Below are positions 49,213 through 58,596 of a stretch of 64,000 bases of DNA, piece after piece. The position numbers were made by a program, and so were the translations under genes. A model generated the notes under the pieces. That model did no database searches and had not been told where the DNA came from. It saw only the letters and a program-made list of their open reading frames with translations. Source of the DNA: DATFDN01 sp963762525 (GTDB lineage: Bacteria > Pseudomonadota > Alphaproteobacteria > Acetobacterales > Acetobacteraceae); NCBI GenBank assembly GCA_963762525.1, contig CAVXKT010000005.1, positions 287,848 through 351,847 on the forward strand. The letters run 5' to 3'. Position 1 is the stretch's first letter, and each line of letters begins with the position of its first letter.

Positions 49213-52143
49213 CGGCGGAGCCCGATCAGCGCGAGCAGACGGGCAAGGATGCCGCGGCGCTCCGGCCGGCCCCCGGTTTTGCGGGCGAGGGCAGTGAAGA
49301 ACTGGCCGATGATGACCCGCGCCGCGCCGTCGAGGAGGCGGCCGCCGACCGCGGCCACCTTGCCGCCGACCGCGGCCTCATAGGTGTACGTGATCCTCGT
49401 GCCCTCGCCCTCGGGGCCAAGGGTGATGCACCCGGTTCCACTGCCATTGCCGAGCGCGCCGGCGACCGAGCCGCTCAGCGTGGCGGCGCGCGGCGCGTCT
49501 AGATCAGAGAGTTGGATATCGGCCCTGTAGCGGCCCTTCACCGGGCCGACGCCGAGCGTGACGTCGGCCCGGAAATGCGTGGGGGAGAGCTTCTGTGCCC
49601 CGTGCGCGCCGGGGATGATGGACGCGAGCACGTCGGCATCGAGCAGCATCGTCCAGACGACTTCCGGCCTCGCCTCCACGCGCGCCTCGCCGACGCCAGT
49701 CATGGTGCGGTCGCCGGGCTTGCCGGGTTTGGGCGCGGTCCTGCCCTGAGGCGGGGCGGGTTCTTCGGGCAGGGCTAGGGCGGCGAGCTTGGCGGGGGTC
49801 AGCGGCAGATCGATCTCCGCGACGCCGAGCGCGTCCGCGACGGCGTTGGCGATGCAGACCGGGGTGGACATGCAGTTGCCCTCGCCCACCCCTTTGGCGC
49901 CGAGCGGGGTAAACGGCGACGGACTCTCGATGTGCAGGATCGTCGGATCGGGCACCTCGGTCGCGGTCGGCAAGAGGTAGTCGGCGAAGGTGCCGGCGAG
50001 GAAGGCGCCGTCGTCTCCATAGGCGAGTTCCTCGTAGAGCGCGGCGCCGATCGCCTGGGCGAAGCCACCTCGGATCTGCCCCTCGACCATGCCGGGGTGC
50101 AGAACGCGGCCGCAGTCATGCATGGTGACGTAGCGGTCGATCCGCGCCTTGCCGGTGATGCGATCCACCTCGACGCCGCAGAAGTCGAAGATGAAGCCGT
50201 GGCAGAGGGAGGAGTTGATCTCGTCGGCTTCGGTGGGCGCGGTGAGTTCCGGCGGGGTCCAGTAGGTGGTTTCTCGTAGCGTGTTGCCGGCCTCCTCGGG
50301 GACCATGCCAGGTGACCAGTGAGCGGTACCGGCGACGCGGGCGAACGGGAGGGCGGCATCGGGGTTGGCACGGGAGGCGATTCTGCCGGCAACGAAAACC
50401 AGGTCCTCGGGGCGGACATTGAGCTGCGCGGCGGCGAGGCGGGCGAGGCGGTCGCGCAGCCGGGTGGCGGCGAGATGGGCGGCGCCTGCGACGGCGGGGG
50501 CGAAGCGGCTGGAGTAGTTGCCGGACGCGATGGACCAGGCGTCCTTCGCCGTGTCGAGATCGGTGGTGACGCGAATGTCGTCCTTGGAGACGCCGAGCAC
50601 GTCGGCGACGACCTGGGCGAGCACGGTGCGGTGTCCCTGGCCCTGCGGGGCGGAGGCGACCTGGACGGTGATCGAGCCGACGGGATCGAGGGAAATGCTC
50701 GCGGTGGCCTGGGCCCCGTTTTTCGGACCGGCCTTGCGGCGTTCGGGGACAGTGAGGACGGTGGTGATGTAGCCCATGTTGGAGACGCTGGGCTCGACGA
50801 CGGCAGTATAGCCGATGCCGTAGAGGCGGCCGGCGGCGCGGGCTTCGTCGCGGCGGCGCCGAAGCTCGGCGAGCTTGCCGTCCCGCGCGGCGATGTCGAG
50901 GGCACGCGTGTAATCGCCGGAGTCGTAGCGGGCGCCGGTCGCGGTGTCGTAAGGGAAGGCGCGGATCAGGTTGCGGCGGATAACGTCGAGCGGGTCGATG
51001 TTTAGCGCGAGAGCGATGCGCTGGACCAGGCGCTCGAGCGGATAGTAGACTTGCGGCCCGCCGAAACCGCGCACCAGGCCCGTCGGCGCCTTGTTCGTGA
51101 GCACGACGCGGTTGCGGACACGCACGTTCCGGATGTCATAGGCGCCCGTGAGGTTGCCGTGCATCCGGTAGAGCGTGGCTGGCTCCGGGGCGCGCAAGTA
51201 GGCGCCGCAGTCTTCGAGCTGGTCCCAATCCAGCGCGGTGATGCGGCCATCGGGCTCCACAGCGGCGGTGAGCGTCGTCACGCGGTTCGTGGCCGAGACG
51301 GCGCCGGAGAGATGCTCGAGCCGGTCCTCGATCCACTTGACCGGGACGCCCGATGAGGCGGGCGGCGGCGGCGATCAGCACGATATAGGGTGCGACGCCC
51401 TGCTTGACGCCGAAGCTGCCCCCGGAGTCAGGTGGCAGGCGCAGGCGCAGGCGGTTCCCGGGCACTTTCAGCGCGCGTGCGATCACGGCGTGAATGCTGA
51501 ACGGGCCCTGAAAGTTGGCGAGGATGTCGTACGCGTTCTCGTGCGGATCGTATTCCGCCACGACGCCGTAGGTCTCCATCGGAGAGCCGGTATTGCGGGG
51601 ATAGCGCGTGGTGAGGGTGATGCGATGGGCGGCAGCGGCGAAGGCGGCGTCGGGCTCACCGTAGGTGAAGCGGCGGTCGCTGGTCAGATTGCTGCCGACC
51701 GCATCGTGCAGGAGGGGCGCGTCAGGGGCGAGCGCGGCGACGGGGTCGACGATCGCCGGGCGCGAGCGGTAGGCGACGTCGATGAGATCGAGCGCGTCCT
51801 CGGCGCGGTAGCGGTCGCTGGCGATGGCGACAGCGACCGGCTCGCCAACATAGCGGACCCGGTCGGTGGCGATCGCGCGGGCGTCGATCGGCGCGCGGAC
51901 ACTGGCGACGAGCGCCGAGGTGATCTCGGCGAGATCGGCGCCGGTGATGACGGCGGCCACACCGGGGCTCTGGTGCGCCGCGGTGGTATCGATCGAGATG
52001 ATGTCGGCGTGGGCCTGGGAGGAGCGCAGGATTGCCGCGTGCAGCGTGCCGGGCTTGACGCCAAGGTCGTCAATGTAGCGCCCGTGGCCGGTGAGGAGCG
52101 CACCGTCCTCGACTCGCTCGACGGACTTGCCAACCCAGGTCAT
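49209..52143 (-). CDS. Molybdenum hydroxylase large subunit fused to a CoxG domain, one frameshift
   Basis: About 977 residues. Residues 1-790 are the molybdopterin subunit: VGKSVERVEDGALLTGHGRY, GLVRGFGGPQ at the Mo site, APQGQGHRTVLAQVVADVLG and LGAKGVGEGNCMSTP with the catalytic Glu. Residues 812-960 are a CoxG/SRPBCC domain (GVGPVKGRYRADIQL, VGGKVAAVGGRLLDGAA), normally a separate membrane-recruiting protein of CO dehydrogenase operons. The active-site loop is RGFGGPQ, not the CODH AYRCSFR, so CO is unlikely. One extra G near 51340 shifts the frame. First gene of a minus-strand operon. Confidence 0.9.
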
Positions 52144-52291
52144 GAAAAGGCCAGGGGCTCCGCCCCAACGGCCCGCCTAAGCGGGGCGTTCCGGATCCCG
52201 CTCCCGAGGAGATGAGCTTCAGGCGCCCAATTGCTGGGGGATGTCCTAGGGGGCAAAGCCTCCCTCGCGTTGCTTGGACTGCACACATGCG

Positions 52292-52390
52292 TCAGCGCGT
52301 CGCCGAGCCACCATCGATGACAACGGTCTGACTAGACATAAAATCACTATCAGCCGCCGCTAGGAAGACCGGCGCTCCGTCAGGTCCTCC
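52292..52390 (-). pseudogene. SDR C-terminal remnant
   Basis: The frame reads GPDGAPVFLAAADSDFMSSQ followed by TVVIDGGSATR and a stop, the standard last 30 residues of a classical SDR. The rest is missing; the sequence to its right is not SDR-like, so a breakpoint lies near 52390. Confidence 0.75.
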
Positions 52391-53264
52391 GGTGTTGCTT
52401 CACGTGCTGCGCTCGGACACGTGATTGAGCGCCGCCTCGGAATGCTTCCGAGGAATCCCTGGCCGCGTCACCGCCCTCCGCGCCGCGCGCCGAAGATCGT
52501 GCCAGCACTACGCGGAGACGCCCGAGAGCTGGTCGACCCGCGCCTTCAGCTTCAAAGCCGTGCAGCCCAGAGCCGGCTGTGTCCCCCCAAACAGGCATCA
52601 CTCTGGTCCGGCGCGGGCCGAGCGGATAACTGCCCAAAGCCTCGCGATCCGGAGATAGCTCCAGAGCTGGCCTCGGCCACCGCGTCGGTGAGCCGGGGAA
52701 TGTGGGGAAAGAGGGGAATGTTTCGGCCCGGTGTGGCGCGGCCCGGAAAATTCGGTCGGCAGGGCCCCTTACAGCTTGTAGGATGCAGGCCCGGTGCTGC
52801 TCCTCGTGTCGGGGCTCGCCCTCGCTAATACTCGGGAGCGGCACACCAGCTCACCGTAGCGATCGGTATGAATTTGTCCCGGCACCCCCAAGACGATTTT
52901 GGCTTGTCTGTCCTGTCAATGTCCTGTTGGCGAAGTCGGCCCCTCGCTCCCGGAAGAGCCTGCCGGTAGACAACCTCAAGAGAATCAGAAGCTTATCGCA
53001 TGCCGGGTGAGGACAAGGAGACCCGGCCGAGCTAAACGGCTAAGTGTCTGATTTCCTGGCCTCTCCGGCAGCCCTGTGTCTCCTATGTGTGCCCATGCGA
53101 ACGGCCCAATGCAAATCGATTTGCCGTCAGCCGAATGGGCGTCGAGAAAGCGAAACTCACTCCCGGCGGCATCTGACAGCTTCAAATCGAGAAGGCCGTC
53201 CGCCATTTCGCTAGGCCGTGCGACAGGCGATGATCCACAATACGTGCTCCCTGTGTATCGCCCG
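52391..53264. other. Long region without recognisable gene
   Basis: About 870 bases between an SDR relic and an IS3 element. Short frames exist on both strands (for example MADGLLDLKLSDAAGSEFRF on minus at 53206) but none has a family match, a good ribosome site or the right codon bias over any length. Lower GC and scrambled content suggest decayed DNA. Confidence 0.45.
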
Positions 53265-53290
53265 CGGTTGTTGGGACACCAAGTTGAAGC

Positions 53291-54236
53291 CTACGCGGCG
53301 ATCGCCGCGGGTTGAAGCTGCTGCTGGCGAAAGGCTGCCGGCGTGATGAAGCCGTGCCGCTCGATCAGCCAGGTCGTGTTGTAGGTTTCGCGAAAGTCCA
53401 GCAGGGCCTGCCGCAGCTCCTCGACGGTGTCGAAGGTCCGCAGCCACAGCAGGTTCTCCTTCAGCGTGCGGATGAAGCGTTCGGCGCAGCCATTGCCCTC
53501 GGGCGCCCGGACGAAGGCGGGCGGAGGGGCAAAGGTTCCATTGGCGGAGCCGATGGAAAGCCCCCGGAGGGGAACTCTCGATGCCGAGGAAGGCGATCTC
53601 GTTCTGGAAGGCGTCGGACATGTATTGCGATCCGTGGTCGTGGCGAACGGCGAGACCGCCAGCGATGGCTTTGCCAAACCCGCCGAAGTGCTGCCGCACG
53701 CCCTGGCGGATCGGCTCCAGCGCCTGGAAGCGGGTGGCCCGTGCATCGGCATGGATGCCGACACATTCGGCGGAGCAGTGATCGACGGCGACGAACACCG
53801 CCGCCTGCCCCTCGCCGGTGATCGTGGTGGTCAGATCGGTGCCCCACATCGTGTCGACTGTGGCTGGGGATGATGGTGCCGTCATGGCTGCGCGGCCCGC
53901 GTGGTGCGCCGACCCGCGACGGCGCGAGCAGATCGTTCTGCCGCATCAGCCGCAGCACCCGTCGCAGCGATGTCCGGATGCCGCCGTGGCGCAGCCGAGC
54001 CCACACCTTGCGATGACCTTCGCCGTGGAACGGGCTGGCGGCGAGGACGGCGCGGATCGCGGCCAGCAGCTCGGCATCCGGCATGGGCGCCGACCGGACC
54101 GCGCCGCCGCACGGCGGTGACGACTGGCGCCGGCGCACGCTGGCGGTAGACGCCTGATCGGGCGAGCCGCCAGGCGCGGCAGACCGCGGCGAGGCCATAC
54201 GGTCTGCCGCTGACCGGCGAGACGGACTCGGCTCAT
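53291..54236 (-). CDS. IS3-family transposase OrfB (DDE integrase), frameshifted
   Basis: About 315 residues: an HTH_21-like part (FHGEGHRKVWARLRHGGIRT, RVLRLMRQNDLLAP), then the integrase core with Asp in MWGTDLTTTIT, Asp/Glu around VAVDHCSAECVGIH, HDHGSQYMSD, and Glu in PEGNGCAERFIRTLKENLLW. Frame changes near 54130, 53875 and 53555. ATG overlaps the OrfA stop. Confidence 0.83.
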
Positions 54237-54616
54237 GGCGCTCGCCTCCGCCGGCCCAAAGGGCGGTGGCTCTCCAGGATCGCGATCTTCTCGTGCAGCA
54301 GGTCGCGCTCGATCAGCGCCTCGCCGAGCTTGGCCTTGAGGCGGTCGCTCTCAAGCTCCTCGCCGCTGCCAGGCCGGGTCGCCAGTGCGGCTTCTCCGGC
54401 CGTCAGGAAGGCATCGCGCCACGCCGTCAATGTCGCCGCCGTAACCCCGAGCCCGCGCGACACGGTCTCCAGATCCTCGCCACGCAGCAGCCGCATGACG
54501 GCCGCCGTCTTGCGCTGCCGCGACATCCGTCCACCCCGGCCGGGCGACGCTGCGCCAGACTCTTGCGGTCGCTCCGCGTCGCCCGGCCTCGCCGCGGCAG
54601 CCCCCTGCTCGTCCAT
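54233..54616 (-). CDS. IS3-family OrfA
   Basis: 127 residues. MSRQRKTAAVMRLLRGEDLE is the HTH start of a transposase_8-type OrfA, followed by LGVTAATLTAWRDAFLTAGE and a leucine-zipper-like helix LKAKLGEALIERDLLHEKIAILE. ATG 54616 or an internal Met near residue 31 starts it. The stop overlaps OrfB by four bases. Confidence 0.83.
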   Translation of the reverse strand: MDEQGAAAARPGDAERPQESGAASPGRGGRMSRQRKTAAVMRLLRGEDLETVSRGLGVTAATLTAWRDAFLTAGEAALATRPGSGEELESDRLKAKLGEALIERDLLHEKIAILESHRPLGRRRRAP

Positions 54617-54667
54617 GACACACCTCGATCGCGGAAATCGTCCGCTTGCGAGGTGTCCCAATCAACC

Positions 54668-55054
54668 GTGCGGCGGGGGAATGCCGAGGTGCTGACCTGT
54701 GTGATGATCGAGAGCGCCGAGGGTGCGCGCAATGCGGACGCCATCGCCGCAGTGAACGGTGTCGATGTGCTGCTGATCGGCAGCTATGATCTGACCTCCG
54801 ACATGGGGATCGCCGGGCAGTTCCGTCGTCCCAAGGTTGTCGAAGCGATCCAGGCCGTGGCCGATGCCGGTCGCAAGCACGGCAAGGTTCTAGGTGTCGG
54901 CGGCATCAGCAGCGATGATGATTGGGCCTTCTATATTCGCATGGGATCGCGCTTTATTACCAGCGGCAACGACCATGGTTTTATCATGTCCGGATCGATC
55001 GCCGCGGCGAAGCGGATGCGCGAGATGGTGCAGGCGGCGGGGGGCGCATCTTAG
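54668..55054 (+). pseudogene. HpcH/HpaI-type aldolase, 5' end removed by IS3
   Basis: Reading VLTCVMIESAEGARNADAIA, then DVLLIGSYDLTSDMGIAGQF (the metal-binding and phosphate-type loop of class II pyruvate aldolases) and an intact C-terminus to a stop at 55054. The first 120 or so residues are missing and are not found on the other side of the IS3 element, so insertion was followed by deletion. Confidence 0.82.
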
Positions 55055-55466
55055 TAGTCATCTTATACACGCCGCCGAAGCGAAGGCTTTGGCCATCATG
55101 CAGAGGACGGGAACATGGCGGATGAAGCCTCGTTTTTCAGTTTGGTCGGCCATTGGTAAGCCATGAAGCCCGTGGGATAAGCAGGAAGCGGCCAACCTAG
55201 CGTCTGCTACAAGCCAGCTGATCGGCACCTCGAGCCGTGACATCCGCCAACACGCGAGAGCACCGCACGAAATCCGTACGTTCGAACGGCCCATGGCCCA
55301 GACTGCCGATCGTGCCGAGGCGCCTGGGCAAGCAATCCGTGCGGGGACCGAGGCGGCCGACGATCCACCTGCGCCAGATGGTCCGTGGCCGATCATCCGG
55401 GACCAGGCTGGTTCGCAGCTGTTGCTGACCGGCGGAGGCAACTTGCGACCCGCGAGGTAAGCTGCA
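55055..55466. other. Intergenic region without recognised gene
   Basis: About 410 bases downstream of the aldolase relic. No convincing reading frame, tRNA or repeat found. Confidence 0.45.
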
Positions 55467-55859
55467 TCAGCAGAAATGTATAGCAAGCCACACCGTCGGT
55501 TCACTGGTCGCCGTTCTGGTGACGCGATGAATGCGATGGGCAGGGATCAACAGATAGTCGCCCGGCCTCAGATCCCGCTCGCCTTCTCCGTCGATCCATA
55601 GACTTGCTGAACCGCGCAATAACAGCACCCATTCCTCATGGTCTTGGTCAAAGGATGCCTCGGCCGGAGTGACTTGGCCGGTTGAGACAATCCGCTCGAT
55701 CCGAACACCCGGACGCGCAAGAAGTTCCGTGAATTCCTCTTCCGCTAACTGCGCCGGAAAATTCCCGAAGAGATTGGCCAAAGAGCACCTCCGCTTGAGC
55801 GCTGTTCCAATGACAATAAAGGTTTCGTGCCGCTTTCGATGCGCGTCGCCTTTCCCCAT
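55467..55859 (-). CDS. Cupin-domain protein
   Basis: 130 residues, conserved from about residue 28: LANLFGNFPAQLAEEEFTEL, then cupin motif 1 FDQDHEEWVLLLRGSASLWI and motif 2 LRPGDYLLIPAHRIHRV. A small beta-barrel protein with a probable metal site (His/Glu of DHEEW, His of PAHRIH). The first 27 residues are atypical, so an internal GTG or TTG could be the real start. Function unknown. Confidence 0.72.
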   Translation of the reverse strand: MGKGDAHRKRHETFIVIGTALKRRCSLANLFGNFPAQLAEEEFTELLARPGVRIERIVSTGQVTPAEASFDQDHEEWVLLLRGSASLWIDGEGERDLRPGDYLLIPAHRIHRVTRTATSEPTVWLAIHFC

Positions 55860-56149
55860 AATGGTCGTGATCGCCGCGTCGGTCTCCTGCTCCGGCCAGC
55901 ATCTGGTCGGATATGGATCGCGTCGCCGGCCACGTTTTCACAACGCCGTTGGCAGCACTGGACCTGATGCGAATCAGCTCCCGCCCTAGAGTCGCTGCGG
56001 AGATCTCTGGCGTCTGCCGGGCGCACAGGCGGGACACTGCTCCGCCGAAGACGACCCACAAAGCTCCGCGGGCGGGCGGGCGCCCCGGCCCATACCTTCC
56101 ACTCTCCCGCACCATCCGATGCCGGCGGATTGCAACGACGCGGCCGTCC

Positions 56150-56460
56150 ACGGTGGCATCAACTCGGCGGCGGCCCGGCCGTTGCCCGCCAGGGTCGTCT
56201 CGATCGCCGCTGGCCTGACTGCCTCCAGGCACAGATCGCCTGTGGCGCGGTCCAGATGCGCGACCGGGAATGCCTGGCAGAGCGGGGTGCCGTAGTCGAT
56301 CCGCGCCCGGCGACACTCGAAGCGACGATAGTGGCTGCCGTGGCTGACGCTCATCCGCCGCCCGGAGGGGCCGCGGACCACAAGCCCCTGCAACAGCGCC
56401 CGGCCCTCGCGCGGTGCCCCGTGCCGCTTGGCAACAAAGTTGTAGAGGTTGTCCCGTACG
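56150..56460 (-). pseudogene. Large serine recombinase remnant, zinc-ribbon region
   Basis: The frame reads APREGRALLQGLVVRGPSGR, then RMSVSHGSHYRRFECRRARI and FPVAHLDRATGDLCLEAVRP, the recombinase zinc-beta-ribbon region of large serine integrases. The first CxxC pair of the ribbon has become R-G-P-S, and the catalytic N-terminal domain is absent. A decayed mobile-element gene. Confidence 0.65.
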
Positions 56461-56591
56461 TGCCGCCGGCTCGCCGAGGGTGCCCGCGCCTGGGATCCTT
56501 CCGATCGCTCCAACGCTCTGTCAGCGTGTGCCTGTGCAGGTCGTCGCGGGCGCGGCGCCACGCGGCTGGCTGCGCGTGCGGGTTCCCGATC

Positions 56592-57058
56592 TCAGAGCCT
56601 GGGCTTGAACACCATCAGGTAGAAGATGCCGATGACGGCGAGGAAGGCCGGCCACCCCAGCGCGAACCACCACCGCGCGTAGGCGTGGTAGCGGGCGGGC
56701 AAGGGCTCGCCCGTGCGCAGGGCCGCGCGGGCCATGGCGTGCATCCGTATCTGTAGCCAGACCACCGGTAGCCAGCAGGCGCCGACCAGGACATAGAGGC
56801 CCAGCGCCAGCGCGAGCCAGCCGGTGGCGAGGGGGATGCCGGCCAGCCACGCCATCCAGGCGCCCGTGACCGGCTGCACCACGACCGCCGGCGCGGTGAA
56901 CAGCCAGTCGGCCAGCACGACGTTGCGGCTCACCACCACGATGGCGCGCAGGTCGCCGCTCGCTGCGCCATCCAGCCATGGAATGCCGTCCCCAGGCCGG
57001 TGCCGAACAGGAGGGTGGAGTTCAGGATGTGCACCCAGAGGAGCGCCTGGTAGGCCAT
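56592..57058 (-). CDS. DUF2269-family integral membrane protein, one frameshift
   Basis: About 155 residues with four hydrophobic segments. MAYQALLWVHILNSTLLFGT and the later VVVSRNVVLADWLFTAPAVV, WLALALGLYVLVGACWLPVV are the DUF2269 pattern. A frame change near 56968 splits helix 1 from the rest. Starts four bases after the stop of the SDR-DoxX gene and probably forms a membrane unit with it. Confidence 0.8.
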
Positions 57059-57061
57059 GGC

Positions 57062-58336
57062 TCAGTCCGCGACGGCGAGCAGGGCAAGGGTGGCGGCGAG
57101 AACGGCGAGGTTCTTCAGCAGCGGCCCGAACGGGTCCGCCCAGAGGGCGGGCAGGGCCACGGTGGCGAGCACGGTGTAGGCGGCCATCACCGCGAGCTGG
57201 GCCCCCAGTGCCAGGCGGCGCCATCCCGCGCGCAGCAGCGCCAGTCCGAGCACCACGTCCAGCGCCGCCCCCGCCCAGGTGACGGCCAGAGCGGCTTGGC
57301 CAGAGAGGCGGAGGCCGGCCAGCAAGGCGTCGGCTTGCCTTGGGGTGACGCGAAAGGAGCTGAGGCCGGACCCGACCCAGACGGCGACCAGCGCGCCGAG
57401 AAGGATCGGGCGCACAGGGAGCAGTCTGGCCAGCCACAGATCGGCCGCGGTCGCCGGCTCGGCAGCCAGCGCGTCGGCCAGGCGGCGCGGCGCCCAGCCC
57501 AGGGCGGCAACCATCGGGGCGGGGTCTGCCGTGTTGCCGGCCGCGAGCATACCCAGGCTCTCGGGCGTCAGGCTGGCACCCGGAAGCAGGCCGCCGATGC
57601 GCGCCGCGACCCGGAGGACGACTTGCGGCAGGGCCAGCGGCGGGCGGGGCGGCAGGCCGAACCAGGCGCGCAGCGCCGCCGTCAGCCCGTCCGTGGTCAT
57701 CGCCTCCGGGCCGACCAGGTCGAGCCGGGGCGGAACCGAGGGCGCCTCAATCAGGTCGGCGACGGCGCGCGCCAGGTTCGCGACATGGAGCGGCTGGACG
57801 CGCCACGTGCCGGGGCCGAGCCGCAGGGGCGCCGGGGTGGCCGCGAGGGCGCAGAACAGGGCCGTGCTGCCCCCGCCCCGGCCGATGACCAGGGAGGGCC
57901 GCAGCACGCACCAGCCGCGCCCACCCGCCTCCCGCGCGAGGCGGAGCAGGTGGGCGTCCGCCGCCTCCTTGGTGGCCAGGAAGCGCGACCGGGGCTGCGC
58001 GCCCGCCCCGAGGGCGGAGAGCTGCACCAGGCGAGGCATGCCGGCCGCGGCGCAGGCCTCGAACAGGGCGACGGCGCCGCGGTGGTGGACGCCCTCCACG
58101 TCGTCGCGCAGCACGCCGGCCGCGTTCACCACCGCGTCGATCTCCGCCAGGCGCGTCAGCCAGGTGCTCGTGTCGTCGGCGAGCAGGTCAGCCCGCACCG
58201 CCTCGCAGGACGGGAAGCGCCGGCGCAGCGCCTCCGGGTTCCGCCCGGCGCAGGTCACGGCGTGGCCCCGCCCGAGTAGGCCGGCCACGACGCGGCTGCC
58301 GATGAAACCGCCCGCGCCCACGACGAGGATGCGCAT
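57062..58336 (-). CDS. SDR-family protein with a C-terminal DoxX-like membrane domain
   Basis: 424 residues. Residues 1-290 are an atypical extended SDR of the NDUFA9/YbjT kind (VVGAGGFIGSRVVAGLLGRG, VVNAAGVL, VQLSALGA). Residues 300-424 hold four hydrophobic helices of the DoxX-like type (PILLGALVAVWVGSGLSS, LALLRAGWRRLALGAQLAVM). The enzyme is thus tethered to the membrane, next to a DUF2269 membrane protein. ATG 58336 chosen as it directly opens MRILVVGAGG. No frameshift. Substrate unknown; quinone or terpenoid chemistry is possible. Confidence 0.87.
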   Translation of the reverse strand: MRILVVGAGGFIGSRVVAGLLGRGHAVTCAGRNPEALRRRFPSCEAVRADLLADDTSTWLTRLAEIDAVVNAAGVLRDDVEGVHHRGAVALFEACAAAGMPRLVQLSALGAGAQPRSRFLATKEAADAHLLRLAREAGGRGWCVLRPSLVIGRGGGSTALFCALAATPAPLRLGPGTWRVQPLHVANLARAVADLIEAPSVPPRLDLVGPEAMTTDGLTAALRAWFGLPPRPPLALPQVVLRVAARIGGLLPGASLTPESLGMLAAGNTADPAPMVAALGWAPRRLADALAAEPATAADLWLARLLPVRPILLGALVAVWVGSGLSSFRVTPRQADALLAGLRLSGQAALAVTWAGAALDVVLGLALLRAGWRRLALGAQLAVMAAYTVLATVALPALWADPFGPLLKNLAVLAATLALLAVAD

Positions 58337-58596
58337 CGCCTCACTCCTCGAATGCGCCGAGGGCACCTCGGGGGCCCACGATGGGCCGGTTGCAACAAGG
58401 GTGGTCCGCTACGGCTGGCGGTGCCGCGAGCGACGACGCCACTGCGGGACCAATAAGATCAACGTTTTCGTCGTGCTGGGGATGCTGTCACTCCCCAGGG
58501 GTGCTGTCGCGGATGTGGTGGAAAAGCGGGGTGGCGTAATCTCCGGCTTGTGCAACGAGCCATGACCGGCGTTCGAGCGCCGGTGGAGATCACGCC

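Larger units (their letters stand above)
53265..54667 (-). mobile_element. IS3-family insertion sequence
   Basis: The ends carry CGGTTG-TTGGGACACC at 53265-53280 and its inverse with one extra base at 54651-54667, giving about 1.4 kb with OrfA and OrfB overlapping by ATGA. It interrupts an aldolase gene on its right. Both ORFs contain or adjoin frame changes. Confidence 0.82.

Noticed and set aside
47890..52143. 4-hydroxybenzoyl-CoA reductase (hcrABC)
   Set aside because: The FAD subunit lacks the cysteine-rich [4Fe-4S] insertion and the large subunit carries a CoxG domain; only the general Mo-hydroxylase call is supported.
49209..52143. CO dehydrogenase large subunit (coxL)
   Set aside because: The form I active-site loop AYRCSFR is absent; the corresponding loop is RGFGGPQ.
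52985..53206. Small minus-strand gene of 73 codons
   Set aside because: No ribosome binding site, no family resemblance, inside a region of decayed DNA.
54233..54616. Programmed frameshift producing an OrfAB fusion
   Set aside because: OrfA and OrfB overlap by ATGA and no clear slippery run was seen at the junction; translational coupling is enough.
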